In this document: positions 24,789-33,229 of the stretch, one piece after another
Position numbering within the stretch: position 1 is the stretch's first letter
How the letters are laid out: the number at the start of each line of letters is the position of its first letter
Program-made: the position numbers and the translations under genes
Source: Bacillota bacterium
GTDB taxonomy: Bacteria > Bacillota > Clostridia > Christensenellales > SZUA-584
DNA length: 64,000 bases
NCBI GenBank assembly: GCA_023415795.1
Contig: JAEZJG010000014.1
Location: 1-64,000 of the forward strand
Reading direction: 5' to 3'
The notes under the pieces: model-generated
The model's input: the letters and a program-made list of their open reading frames with translations, nothing else
What the model was told of the DNA's origin: nothing
Databases searched by the model: none

Positions 24789-25531
24789 TTACGCTGAAAT
24801 CCGCCCGTGAAATTGAAGCGATGCGAGACGCCGGCCGAATAGCGGCTGAGGCTCAATCGTTGGTGGAAGGCGCGGTGAGGCCCGGTGTGACGACGGGGGA
24901 GCTAGATAGCATAGCCCGGCGGCATATCGAGAAGAGCGGAGCGATCCCCTCATTCCTCGGATACTGCGGGTATCCCGCGACGATTAATGCGTCGGTAAAC
25001 GAGGAGATTGTGCACGGCATACCGGGTGACCGGGTGCTCAAGGACGGCGACATTGTCAGCATTGACCTTGGCGCGAAGTACAAAGGCTTTCACAGCGATT
25101 GTGCGAGAACCTTTGCAGTCGGGCACATCACCGAGGAAGCCGCAAGGCTGATTAGCGTAACGGAGAAGGCTTTCTATGCCGGTATGAATGCGTTTGCAGA
25201 GGGAGATCATCTGGTCAGCATCTCAAGCGCGGTACAAAAAACGGCTGAAGCTGCCGGGTTTTCGGTGGTACGGGAGCTGGTGGGTCATGGCATCGGACGC
25301 GACTTGCATGAGGAGCCCAATGTACCCAACTTCGTAACCGGAGGCCGAGGGCCAAGGCTGCGAGTGGGCATGGTGCTGGCGATCGAGCCGATGGTCAACT
25401 ATGGCCGCAAAGAGACATTCACCAAGGCGGACGGGTGGACAGTTGTGACGAGAGACGGCAGTCTTTCAGCACACTACGAGCACACGGTGGCGCTGACCGA
25501 TAAGGGTCCTGTGATCCTCACGGCTGTTTAG
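24785..25531 (+). CDS. map: Methionine aminopeptidase, type I
   Basis: Removes the initiator Met from nascent proteins. The metal ligands are in the expected blocks: SIDLGAKYKGFHSDCART (two Asp), GHGIGRDLHEEPNVPN (His), AIEPMV (Glu) and AHYEHTVALT (Glu). The ATGA overlap with adk indicates coupling. Complete at 248 residues. Confidence 0.98.
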   Translation: MITLKSAREIEAMRDAGRIAAEAQSLVEGAVRPGVTTGELDSIARRHIEKSGAIPSFLGYCGYPATINASVNEEIVHGIPGDRVLKDGDIVSIDLGAKYKGFHSDCARTFAVGHITEEAARLISVTEKAFYAGMNAFAEGDHLVSISSAVQKTAEAAGFSVVRELVGHGIGRDLHEEPNVPNFVTGGRGPRLRVGMVLAIEPMVNYGRKETFTKADGWTVVTRDGSLSAHYEHTVALTDKGPVILTAV

Positions 25532-25550
25532 CAGAAGGAGGCACAGCAGG

Positions 25551-25835
25551 ATGGTGGAGTATACCGTACAGATAGGCCGGGTCGCACAATCCGCCGCGGG
25601 CCGGGATAAAGGCAGGCTGTTTATCATAGTGAATATAGTGGATGAACAGTATGTATATATTGCGGACGGCGACTTAAGATTATTGGACCGTCCGAAGAAG
25701 AAGAAGCTTCGGCACTTGCGGCTTCGGCAGGAGATACTACAGTCAATCGCCGACAAGCTGAAAGGCGGCATGAAAGTGTTTGACGCAGAAGTGCGCAGCG
25801 CACTCAGAGCCGTCGGCGACGACGCAGACGCATAA
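25551..25835 (+). CDS. KOW-domain RNA-binding protein, L14e-like
   Basis: Small protein found between map and infA in many Clostridia and Bacilli. The N-terminus (VQIGRVAQSAAGRDKGRLFIIVNI) is a KOW/L14e-type fold, followed by a basic patch RPKKKKLRHLRL. It is presumably a ribosome- or RNA-associated factor; its exact job is not established. Start with AGGAGG nine bases upstream. Confidence 0.88.
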   Translation: MVEYTVQIGRVAQSAAGRDKGRLFIIVNIVDEQYVYIADGDLRLLDRPKKKKLRHLRLRQEILQSIADKLKGGMKVFDAEVRSALRAVGDDADA

Positions 25836-25850
25836 GAAGGGGGAAACGAC

Positions 25851-26072
25851 TTGTCTAAAAGCGACGTCATAGAGATGGAGGGTCGGGTCACAGAAGCCTT
25901 TCCGAATGCTGTGTTCGAGGTGGAACTGGAGAACGGCCATAAGGTTTTGGCGCATATATCGGGAAAGCTGCGGATGCATTACATTCGTATACTACCCGGA
26001 GATAAAGTCACCGTGGAGATTTCGCCGTATGATTTGAAGCGGGGACGTATAACGTGGCGCGGCAAGGGCTAA
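25851..26072 (+). CDS. infA: Translation initiation factor IF-1
   Basis: OB-fold factor that blocks the A site during initiation. Family core: ELENGHKVLAHISGKLRMHYIRILPGDKVTVE and the end LKRGRITWRGKG. TTG start with a GGGGGA ribosome site, giving MSKSDVIEMEG. A slow TTG start could limit IF-1 level relative to neighbours. Confidence 0.98.
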   Translation: MSKSDVIEMEGRVTEAFPNAVFEVELENGHKVLAHISGKLRMHYIRILPGDKVTVEISPYDLKRGRITWRGKG

Positions 26073-26094
26073 TATCTAAAGGAGGATACGCAAT

Positions 26095-26208
26095 ATGAAA
26101 GTCAGACCGTCTGTGAAACAGATATGTGAGAAATGCAAGGTCATCAAGCGTAAGGGCAAAGTTATGGTGATTTGCGAGAACCCCAAGCATAAGCAGACCC
26201 AAGGGTAA
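26095..26208 (+). CDS. rpmJ: 50S ribosomal protein L36
   Basis: 37-residue zinc protein read from the sequence: MKVRPSVKQICEKCKVIKR, then VICENPKHKQTQG. The Cys/Cys/Cys/His zinc ligands (CEKC, C, H) are present. AGGAGG lies nine bases before the ATG. Confidence 0.98.
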   Translation: MKVRPSVKQICEKCKVIKRKGKVMVICENPKHKQTQG

Positions 26209-26211
26209 TGC

Positions 26212-26251
26212 CTATACGGAGCGGCTGCAGGGCTTGCCCTGATCCGTATAG
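26212..26251 (+). promoter_or_regulatory. Two-level stem-loop between rpmJ and rpsM
   Basis: A perfect 9-bp outer stem (CTATACGGA/TCCGTATAG) encloses an inner CAGGG/CCCTG hairpin in the 77-bp gap before rpsM. No T-run follows, so it is not a terminator. It sits where an alpha-operon translational operator (S4 target) could lie, or may be a processing site. Confidence 0.5.
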
Positions 26252-26285
26252 ATTCTATATAACTATATTCGGAGGTGTAAACTAA

Positions 26286-26654
26286 GTGGCACGTATATCT
26301 GGTATTGACCTGCCAAAGGAAAAAAGGGTTGAGATTGGCCTGACTTATATATACGGCATCGGGCTCAAGACTTCCCGCGAGATTTTAGCGGCAACTGGCG
26401 TTGACCCTGATACAAGGGTGAAGGATCTGTCTGAAGCGGATGCCGGCAAACTGAGAGAGTACATCGACAAGAACCTGAAGGTGGAAGGCGATCTGCGCCG
26501 CGATGTTACGATGAGCATCAAACGGCTGATGGAAATCGGCTGCTATCGTGGAGTTCGCCACCGTAAGGGTCTGCCTGTGAGAGGACAAAGCTCCAAGCAG
26601 AACGCGCGCACGAGAAAAGGCCCCAAACGGACTGCGGGCGCGAAGAGAAAGTGA
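26286..26654 (+). CDS. rpsM: 30S ribosomal protein S13
   Basis: Head protein contacting the P-site tRNA and bridge B1. It starts MARISGIDLPKEKRVEIGLTY and keeps the basic tail RHRKGLPVRGQSSKQNARTR. GTG start with CGGAGG eight bases upstream. First gene of the alpha segment. Confidence 0.99.
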   Translation: MARISGIDLPKEKRVEIGLTYIYGIGLKTSREILAATGVDPDTRVKDLSEADAGKLREYIDKNLKVEGDLRRDVTMSIKRLMEIGCYRGVRHRKGLPVRGQSSKQNARTRKGPKRTAGAKRK

Positions 26655-26663
26655 GGATAGTCA

Positions 26664-27056
26664 ATGGCTAAGCCAAAGAAGGTTGCGAGAAAACGCAAGG
26701 AGAAAAAGAATATTGAGCGTGGTCAGGCACATATCCGCGCTTCCTTTAACAATACGCTCGTCACGATGACCGACGTGGGCGGAAACGCTCTCTCGTGGGC
26801 CAGCGCCGGCGGCATGGGCTTCCGCGGTTCGCGTAAGAGCACGCCGTTTGCTGCACAGGTGGCGGCAGAGAAGGCAGCTACGGCTGCGATGGAGCACGGT
26901 CTGCGTTTTGTGGACGTGTTTGTGAAGGGTCCCGGATCGGGACGCGAAGCGGCGATCCGCGCGCTGCAGACAGCAGGGCTTGAGGTGTGTCTCATCAAGG
27001 ATGTCACGCCGATACCGCACAACGGCTGCCGTCCGCCCAAGCGCCGGAGAGTTTAA
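26664..27056 (+). CDS. rpsK: 30S ribosomal protein S11
   Basis: Platform protein near the Shine-Dalgarno helix. Blocks: GQAHIRASFNNTLVTMTDV, GFRGSRKSTPFAAQVAAE and the end THIS-family motif DVTPIPHNGCRPPKRRRV. Complete at 130 residues. Confidence 0.99.
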   Translation: MAKPKKVARKRKEKKNIERGQAHIRASFNNTLVTMTDVGGNALSWASAGGMGFRGSRKSTPFAAQVAAEKAATAAMEHGLRFVDVFVKGPGSGREAAIRALQTAGLEVCLIKDVTPIPHNGCRPPKRRRV

Positions 27057-27071
27057 GGAGGAGTTTAAGAT

Positions 27072-27701
27072 ATGGCAAGATATACAGATTCGGTATGCCG
27101 TCTTTGCCGCAGGGAAGGCTGCAAGCTCTTCCTGAAGGGAGATCGCTGCTATTCGGGCAAATGCTCGGTGGTTAAACGCCCCACGGCGCCTGGCATGCAA
27201 AGCAAGAACAGACGTTCTAAGGTGTCGGAATACGGCATTCAGCTTCGCGAAAAGCAAAAGGTTAAGCGCGCATACGGCTTGATGGAAAAGCAGTTTGAGA
27301 AGACCTACCGCACAGGTGAGCGCATGAAGGGCAAGTCGGGTGAAAACCTGCTGGCTTTGCTGGAATCGCGTCTTGATAACGTTGTGTACCGTTTGGGTCT
27401 CGCGGATTCTCGTCCGCAGGCGCGTCAGACGGTGCTGCACGGTCACATCCTCGTGAACGGCAAGAAGGTGGATATTCCATCGTACTTGGTAGCTGCGGGT
27501 GATGAGATTTCCGTGAAGAAGAAGTCTGCTTCCGAGATCGACCGGTTTAAGGAGCTGCGCGAGGGAGATACCCGCGTGATGCCCAGCTGGCTGACGATGG
27601 ACAACGCGAACCTGACAGGCAGAGTTGTAACAACTCCGGTCAGAGAGGATATGGACCTGACAATCGAAGAGCACCTGATCGTTGAGTATTACTCCAAGTA
27701 G
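27072..27701 (+). CDS. rpsD: 30S ribosomal protein S4, Cys-bearing form
   Basis: Primary 16S assembly protein and fidelity factor. The N-terminus holds VCRLCRREGCKLFLKGDRC, the zinc-binding C+ form. The S4 RNA-binding domain is SRLDNVVYRLGLADSRPQARQ with VNGKKVDIPSYLV. In the alpha arrangement S4 can act as the operon repressor; whether it does here is unknown. Confidence 0.99.
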   Translation: MARYTDSVCRLCRREGCKLFLKGDRCYSGKCSVVKRPTAPGMQSKNRRSKVSEYGIQLREKQKVKRAYGLMEKQFEKTYRTGERMKGKSGENLLALLESRLDNVVYRLGLADSRPQARQTVLHGHILVNGKKVDIPSYLVAAGDEISVKKKSASEIDRFKELREGDTRVMPSWLTMDNANLTGRVVTTPVREDMDLTIEEHLIVEYYSK

Positions 27702-27761
27702 CATTTGGGGAGAAGCGGTTGCCCTCATTAACGAAGAGTCTATAACGGGAGGGTTATATAA

Positions 27762-28700
27762 ATGTTAGAAATAGAAAAGCCCAACATACAGTGCGTAGAG
27801 AAGTCGGAAGGGTATGCCAAGTTCGTAATGGAGCCGCTGGAGCGCGGCTTCGGATCCACCCTTGGCAACTCGATGAGAAGAGTACTGCTGTCGTGCCTGC
27901 CCGGCGCCGCTGTGACGCGGGTGAGAATCGATGGCGTGCTGCACGAGTTTTCCACGATCAAGGGCGTCACCGAGGATGTTGTGGGTGTGGTGATGAACCT
28001 CAAAGGTCTTGCGGTTAAGACGTATGTTGACGAGCCCAAGACGTTGATACTTGATGTGACGGGCCCCATGGATGTAACAGCGGAGGATATTTCGCTGGAT
28101 GCGGATGTGGAGATACTGAACCCTGACATGCACATACTGACACTGGAGAAGGACGCCAGCGTTTACATGGAGATCACCGTTGAGAAGGGTCGCGGTTATG
28201 TGCTGGCTGACAAGAACAAAGAGAACGACATGCCTATCGGTGTAATTCCCGTAGACTCGCTGTTCACTCCTGTTCGCAAGGTAAACTTCACGGTGGAGAA
28301 CACGCGCGTGGGTCAGATGACTGACTACGACAAGCTTTCCATCGAGCTGTGGACCAACGGCACGATCGCACCGGACGAAGCGGTTTCACTGTCCGCTAAG
28401 ATTTTGAGCGAACACCTTGCGCAGTTTGTGGCGCTGACCGACCACGTTCAGAACGTGGAGATCATGGTGGAGCCGGAGGAAGACAAGAAAGAGAAGGTTC
28501 TGGAGATTACCATTGAAGAGCTGGATCTGTCTGTGCGTTCCTACAACTGCTTGAAGCGCGCCGGTATCAACACGGTGGAAGAACTGATCAAGCGCAACGA
28601 AGAAGAAATGATGAAGGTGCGCAACTTGGGGCGTAAGTCGCTCGAAGAGGTGGAGCAGAAGCTGGCAGCCTTGGGCTTGTCGCTTCGGCTCGATGATTAA
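27762..28700 (+). CDS. rpoA: RNA polymerase alpha subunit
   Basis: Dimerising scaffold for beta and beta'. N-terminal domain with GFGSTLGNSMRRVLLSCLPG; linker near residue 235; C-terminal domain LDLSVRSYNCLKRAGINTVEEL with the helix-hairpin-helix region that binds UP elements (Arg and Asn residues kept). 312 residues, complete. A UP-like A-tract precedes the S10 promoter, consistent with this domain being functional. Confidence 0.99.
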   Translation: MLEIEKPNIQCVEKSEGYAKFVMEPLERGFGSTLGNSMRRVLLSCLPGAAVTRVRIDGVLHEFSTIKGVTEDVVGVVMNLKGLAVKTYVDEPKTLILDVTGPMDVTAEDISLDADVEILNPDMHILTLEKDASVYMEITVEKGRGYVLADKNKENDMPIGVIPVDSLFTPVRKVNFTVENTRVGQMTDYDKLSIELWTNGTIAPDEAVSLSAKILSEHLAQFVALTDHVQNVEIMVEPEEDKKEKVLEITIEELDLSVRSYNCLKRAGINTVEELIKRNEEEMMKVRNLGRKSLEEVEQKLAALGLSLRLDD

Positions 28701-28758
28701 TATTTGATTAACTAATTTGCCGGGCGGCATCGGCGCGGCAAACAGGAGGCTTTAAACT

Positions 28759-29268
28759 ATGGCTGGATACAGAAAGCTGAATCAGCAGCAGGATCAAAGA
28801 CAGGCGACCTTGAGAAACCTGGTCAGCTCTCTTTTGTGGCATGGCCGCATCGAGACCACGCTGGCGAGAGCCAAGGAAACCCGCCGCATTGCGGAGAAGC
28901 TGATCACGATCGCTGTCAAAGAACACGCGAGCACTCTCAAGGTTGTCAAGGAAGTGAAAGACGGCGATGAGAAGCTGAAGAAAGAGATCACCATCGACGC
29001 GCCTTCCAAGCTGGCTGCGCGTCGCCGCTTGATGTCTTATCTCTACGATATTCCGGAACTGAAAAAGGACGGCGAGTCTAAGTTTGAGTACAAGAAGCGT
29101 ACTGCTGAAATCAAACACCCGCTGGTCGAGAAGATGTTCCGTGAATATGGCCCCAAGTATTATAAGCGTGCGCAGGACTTGGGTCAGGGCGGCGGCTATA
29201 CCCGCATCATCAAGAAGGGACCCCGTCGCGGAGACGCGGCCGAGGTCGTCATTCTCGAGCTGGTATAA
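28759..29268 (+). CDS. rplQ: 50S ribosomal protein L17, long form
   Basis: Exit-tunnel-rim protein. The core MAGYRKLNQQQDQRQATLRN...GRIETTLARAKETR is standard, but at 169 residues the protein is some 40-55 longer than the common form. The surplus is an internal charged insert (about residues 65-105, with KDGDEKLKKEITIDAPSK) between the usual helices. Last gene of the superoperon, followed by a strong terminator. Confidence 0.98.
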   Translation: MAGYRKLNQQQDQRQATLRNLVSSLLWHGRIETTLARAKETRRIAEKLITIAVKEHASTLKVVKEVKDGDEKLKKEITIDAPSKLAARRRLMSYLYDIPELKKDGESKFEYKKRTAEIKHPLVEKMFREYGPKYYKRAQDLGQGGGYTRIIKKGPRRGDAAEVVILELV

Positions 29269-29295
29269 CGCTGGGTTACATTTTAGCACTCAAAG

Positions 29296-29329
29296 AAAAG
29301 GCTTTGAAAGTCGATTTTCAAAGCCTTTT
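29296..29329 (+). terminator. Terminator of the ribosomal superoperon
   Basis: A perfect 14-bp stem (AAAAGGCTTTGAAA and its complement, 6-base loop) ends in TTTT, 28 bp after rplQ. A TATAAT at 29334-29339 just after it may start the ECF transcript. Confidence 0.88.
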
Positions 29330-29367
29330 GGTGTATAATGGAGTGCATCTGATGTGAAAGGGATACA

Positions 29368-30192
29368 ATGGCCATTATTATAGCAAAGGACGTGACTTAC
29401 GCCTACACAAGTGAAGACAGCATTTCGCTGGCATTGTCCGGCATAACGCTCAACGTGGAAGCGGGTGAGTTTGTTGCGGTGATCGGGCACAACGGTTCGG
29501 GAAAATCCACATTCGCTAAGCACATCAATGCGCTTTTTCAGCCGAAGTCAGGCAGCGTATCGGTGAATGGCATGGATACAAAGGACGAGGCAAAGGTTTG
29601 GGATATACGAAAATGCGCCGGTATGGTGTTTCAGAACCCGGACAATCAGCTTGTCGCAACCATTGTGGAAGAGGATGTGGCGTTCGGTCCCGAAAACATC
29701 GGTGTACCGCCCGAGGAGATTCGCAAACGTGTGGACGAATCGCTGGAGCAGGTGGGCATGAGCGCTTTTAAGGATCGCGCCCCGCACATGCTGTCTGGCG
29801 GACAAAAACAGCGCGTGGCGATTGCGGGCGTGCTTGCCATGCATCCGGACATTATTGTATTCGACGAACCGACCGCGATGCTGGACCCGGAGGGGCGCGA
29901 CGAGGTGCTGTCTGCGATCGGCGAGCTGCACGGACAAGGCAAAACGATATTGCTGATTACGCATTACATGGAGGAGGCGCTGTTGGCTGACCGCGTGGTG
30001 GTGATGACGGGCGGATTGATTACGGCGATAGGCACCCCGCGAGAAATATTCGAGAACGAAGAGGTGCTGCGTGATGCGGGCCTGGCAGCGCCGCCGCATA
30101 TAGAACTGTATCACCGTCTGAGAAAAAAGGGATATGAGCTGGGCGAATGCCCGCTGACAATAGATGAATTGGTGGAAAAGCTATGCCAATAG
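29368..30192 (+). CDS. ecfA1: ECF transporter ATP-binding protein EcfA1
   Basis: One of two ATPases that power group II energy-coupling-factor vitamin transporters, shared among several substrate-binding S components. Walker A GHNGSGKST (near residue 40), Q-loop VFQNPDNQLVATIVEEDVAFG, signature LSGGQKQRVAIAGVLAM and Walker B IIVFDEPTAMLDPEG are intact. It overlaps ecfA2 by 10 bp. No S component is encoded nearby, as is normal for this group. Confidence 0.96.
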   Translation: MAIIIAKDVTYAYTSEDSISLALSGITLNVEAGEFVAVIGHNGSGKSTFAKHINALFQPKSGSVSVNGMDTKDEAKVWDIRKCAGMVFQNPDNQLVATIVEEDVAFGPENIGVPPEEIRKRVDESLEQVGMSAFKDRAPHMLSGGQKQRVAIAGVLAMHPDIIVFDEPTAMLDPEGRDEVLSAIGELHGQGKTILLITHYMEEALLADRVVVMTGGLITAIGTPREIFENEEVLRDAGLAAPPHIELYHRLRKKGYELGECPLTIDELVEKLCQ

Positions 30193-31037
30193 AATTAAAG
30201 AACCTCACATATACATACAGCCCCGGAACGCCGTTTGAAGCCAAAGCGGTGGATGACATCAGCCTCAGGATTGAGGATGGCGAATTTGCAGGCATCATCG
30301 GTCATACGGGCAGCGGCAAGACAACAATGATCGGGCTTATTGCGGGGCTGCTGAAACCCACCTTAGGCAAGGTGCTGATCGACGGTGAGGACATAGGTGC
30401 GAAGGGTTATGACCGGAAAAAATTGCGCCGTCAAATCGGTGTGGTGTTTCAATACCCTGAGCACCAGTTATTTGAGGAGACGGTATACAAGGATATCGCC
30501 TTTGGACCGGGCAAGACGGGTGTGCCGGCAGAAGAGATTGAAGGGCGCGTGCGCCACGCGATGGAGCTGATGGAGCTGGACTTCGACGGTATCAAGGATC
30601 TGTCGCCATTCGAGCTGTCTGGCGGGCAGAAGCGGCGCGTTGCGATAGCGGGTGTGCTGGCGATGCGGCCCAAGGTGTTGATACTGGACGAGCCGGTGGC
30701 GGGGCTGGACCCGGCGGGGCGTGACCACTTAATGAAGCTGGTGGGCGGTCTTAACAGCGAAGGTGTGACGATCATACTGATCACACATTCAATGGACGAT
30801 TTGGCAGAGAACGCGCGGCGCGTGATTGCGCTCAAGGGCGCGAAGGTAATGATGGACGGCACACCGGCTGAGGTGTTTGCGCATGGCGATGAGCTGAGGG
30901 AAGCAAGCCTGGATGTGCCGTGTGTGGCGGACATAGCGGCGAAGCTGCGTGCGCGGGGGTTGGAGGTATCAAGCAGCGTAATACGTCTTGATGAACTTGA
31001 GCTGAGCGTTGAGAAGCTGCTGGGAGGTCGGAGATGA
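30183..31037 (+). CDS. ecfA2: ECF transporter ATP-binding protein EcfA2
   Basis: Second ATPase of the ECF module. Walker A GHTGSGKTT, Q-loop VFQYPEHQLFEETVYKDIAFG, signature LSGGQKRRVAIAGVLAM, Walker B LILDEPVAGLDPAG. The pair of similar but distinct ATPases argues for a heterodimer. It overlaps ecfT by 4 bp. Confidence 0.96.
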   Translation: MPIELKNLTYTYSPGTPFEAKAVDDISLRIEDGEFAGIIGHTGSGKTTMIGLIAGLLKPTLGKVLIDGEDIGAKGYDRKKLRRQIGVVFQYPEHQLFEETVYKDIAFGPGKTGVPAEEIEGRVRHAMELMELDFDGIKDLSPFELSGGQKRRVAIAGVLAMRPKVLILDEPVAGLDPAGRDHLMKLVGGLNSEGVTIILITHSMDDLAENARRVIALKGAKVMMDGTPAEVFAHGDELREASLDVPCVADIAAKLRARGLEVSSSVIRLDELELSVEKLLGGRR

Positions 31038-31828
31038 TTAAGAATATCACCCTCGGACAATACTTTCCTGGTAACTCGATCATTCATCGTTTGGACGCGC
31101 GTATGAAGCTGGTGCTGACGGTTGCGGTTATTGTTATGGTATTTTTGGCAAGCACGGTGCTTGGCAACGCAGTAGTGCTGGCGTTTCTCGTGGTTGCTAT
31201 CATATTGTCGGGAATCGGATTCAAATTTGTACTGCGCGGGATAAAGCCATTGTGGTTCATCATATTGCTGACGTTTGTACTGAACACCTTCTTCTACTCT
31301 GGCGGTACGGAGCTGTTCTCGTGGTGGATATTCCGAGTGACGCAGGAGGGTTTAATCAGCGCGGTGCGGCTGGCGGCTCGCTTGATATTCCTCATCACAA
31401 CAACGACGATACTAACGCTGTCGACTTCGCCCATATCGCTGACGGACGGTTTGGAGAGCCTGATGAAGCCGCTCAAGGTTGTCAGGTTTCCGGTGCATGA
31501 GCTGGCGATGATGATGACGATTGCGATGCGGTTCATTCCGACGCTGATCGAAGAAACGGACAAGATCATGAAGGCGCAGACGGCACGGGGCGCAGAGTTT
31601 GATTCGGGAAGCGTCATCAAGCGGGCGACGGGCATGGTTCCGCTGCTGGTACCGCTGTTTGTGAGTGCGTTCCGGCGTGCGGACGAGCTGGCTTTTGCGA
31701 TGGAGTCCCGCTGCTATCATGGCGGCGAGGGGCGCACACGCATGAAGGTGATGCATTTGCACGGGCGTGATTGGGCGGCAGCAGCAATCGTGGCGGTGTT
31801 GATTGCGTTTATGGCACTGGGCTTCTGA
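31034..31828 (+). CDS. ecfT: ECF transporter transmembrane component EcfT
   Basis: Scaffold that links the ATPases to S components. Six or so membrane helices; the two coupling motifs are visible as AQTARGAEFDSG and SRCYHGGEGRT (the Ala-Arg-Gly type signatures that dock on EcfA). GTG or ATG ambiguity is absent: the ATG overlaps the ecfA2 stop. In many relatives truA follows directly; here a gene on the other strand intervenes. Confidence 0.96.
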   Translation: MIKNITLGQYFPGNSIIHRLDARMKLVLTVAVIVMVFLASTVLGNAVVLAFLVVAIILSGIGFKFVLRGIKPLWFIILLTFVLNTFFYSGGTELFSWWIFRVTQEGLISAVRLAARLIFLITTTTILTLSTSPISLTDGLESLMKPLKVVRFPVHELAMMMTIAMRFIPTLIEETDKIMKAQTARGAEFDSGSVIKRATGMVPLLVPLFVSAFRRADELAFAMESRCYHGGEGRTRMKVMHLHGRDWAAAAIVAVLIAFMALGF

Positions 31829-31887
31829 GGAGAAGGGTTATTGCAGACGCACGATCTGAGAGAATAAAGCTGCATCGCTATAAGTTG

Positions 31888-31920
31888 AGTGATTGTCCTA
31901 TAGAGGACGGCTTCACTTTT
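31888..31920 (+). terminator. Probable terminator of the ECF operon
   Basis: Stacked stems AGTGA/TCACT and GTCCT/AGGAC (loop ATAG) end in TTTT. The right arm overlaps the stop codon of the convergent flippase-like gene. Confidence 0.5.
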
Positions 31921-33028
31921 GTGCATTATGAGAAGCGGTATTTTCATCAGATACAGGCTGCACTTGCTTTTGATTCCTGAGCCTAAAACCATCAAAGAAT
32001 ATCACGATGAAACCGAGTATTATCAGCGAATAGTATGTAATCAGACGCCAGAGCAGCATTGCTGCTGCTGATTTCGCAAAGAAGAAGCTGCCAAAGAATA
32101 TGCCAAAGCCAGCCTCGGTTGCACCGCTGGAGCCCGGAATAGGCATAAAGTGTACGGCGAGAAACAGGAAGGCTGCCATAGCGACCAAGGTCGAAGCCTC
32201 GTCGAATATGGATAAAGTTGCGAAAGCACCATCACCGCCGTTGAGCATTCCAAGGCCGAATGCGTTGTATAAACAGTATGGTATGGAGAAAAACAAGAGC
32301 CATTGGATAAGTGTCAAACCGCAGGAGAACGCGACTTTTCCTTTATAAAGCTTCAGATAACGCGCACTATCATGAAAATCACTAAGAGTACTTTCAATCG
32401 TCGCTCGTGTTTTATCCAGATTCTTAATGATCTTGATCTTAGCAAGAAAGCGGGTGAGCACCATAACAAGCCTCTTGAGCCCGTTGCGCTTTACGATAGC
32501 CAGCACCATTACGCAAATGACAAATATGTTGATCAGTGCGCCAAATATGGAAAGCCAGAATATTTCGGGGTTGTGCTGGTGAAAGTAGATGCCCTTGAAC
32601 GCCATGAACACCATACACAGTATGACAATAACGATCTCGTAGGTCATCAGCTTGATGGTCTGGATGAATGCGGAAATACCCACCGGGATGCCATCTCGTT
32701 TCATATACGCAATTTGTGAGGGTTGGAAACCGACCGCAGCCGGTGTGAGGGCGCCGTAATAGTTTCCGATTATATCCAACTTTAAAATATAGAAATAATT
32801 GACCTTTCCATACATAAACGATGTGATGAACCAGACTGCCCATGCTTCTATGAACAAATATAGCGCCATGCAACCCATAGCCGCCACCAGCCAAAGCGGG
32901 TTGAGAGAACTGAAAATACCAAAAAGACCTTTGCTTTCTTTAGACAAGGTAAAGGCTAGTATTAATGTGACTGAGAATACAACGAGTAAGTAACACATAG
33001 ACAATAATTTTTTTGGTTTAGTTTTCAT
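31913..33028 (-). CDS. Flippase-like integral membrane protein (UPF0104/LPG synthase TM family)
   Basis: About eight membrane helices over 371 residues. The two family motifs are present: NYYGALTPAAVGFQPSQIAYM near residue 100 and PIPGSSGATEAGFGIFFG near 310. Members include the flippase part of MprF (lysyl-phosphatidylglycerol synthase) and AglD-like proteins; here the catalytic synthase domain is absent, so lipid or lipid-linked sugar movement is the most that can be inferred. The ATG with CGGAG upstream is preferred; an earlier Met would add 16 residues. The gene interrupts the usual ecfT-truA order on the opposite strand. Confidence 0.85.
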   Translation of the reverse strand: MKTKPKKLLSMCYLLVVFSVTLILAFTLSKESKGLFGIFSSLNPLWLVAAMGCMALYLFIEAWAVWFITSFMYGKVNYFYILKLDIIGNYYGALTPAAVGFQPSQIAYMKRDGIPVGISAFIQTIKLMTYEIVIVILCMVFMAFKGIYFHQHNPEIFWLSIFGALINIFVICVMVLAIVKRNGLKRLVMVLTRFLAKIKIIKNLDKTRATIESTLSDFHDSARYLKLYKGKVAFSCGLTLIQWLLFFSIPYCLYNAFGLGMLNGGDGAFATLSIFDEASTLVAMAAFLFLAVHFMPIPGSSGATEAGFGIFFGSFFFAKSAAAMLLWRLITYYSLIILGFIVIFFDGFRLRNQKQVQPVSDENTASHNAQK

Positions 33029-33143
33029 GCAGTCTCCGATATGCGTATATAATAAAATACCCAAACAGTATATCACTCAAAACCAATTTGGTAAAATACG
33101 CTTTAACTGCAAAAAAGGTCAATATCTGCAGCTCTGACTTCAT

Positions 33144-33172
33144 TTGCATTGGCGTTGTTAATCAATTATAAT
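33144..33172 (+). promoter_or_regulatory. Promoter of truA
   Basis: TTGCAT, 17 bases, TATAAT, about 60 bp before truA. It supports truA having its own promoter after separation from ecfT. Confidence 0.75.
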
Positions 33173-33229
33173 TGTTTAAGCCGCCGGAGACCGGGGATTG
33201 GAAATTAGATTGAATACGGGAGATGTTTC

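Noticed and set aside
31829..33143. Recent mobile-element insertion around the flippase-like gene
   Set aside because: No terminal inverted repeats, target duplications or transposase are visible on either side.
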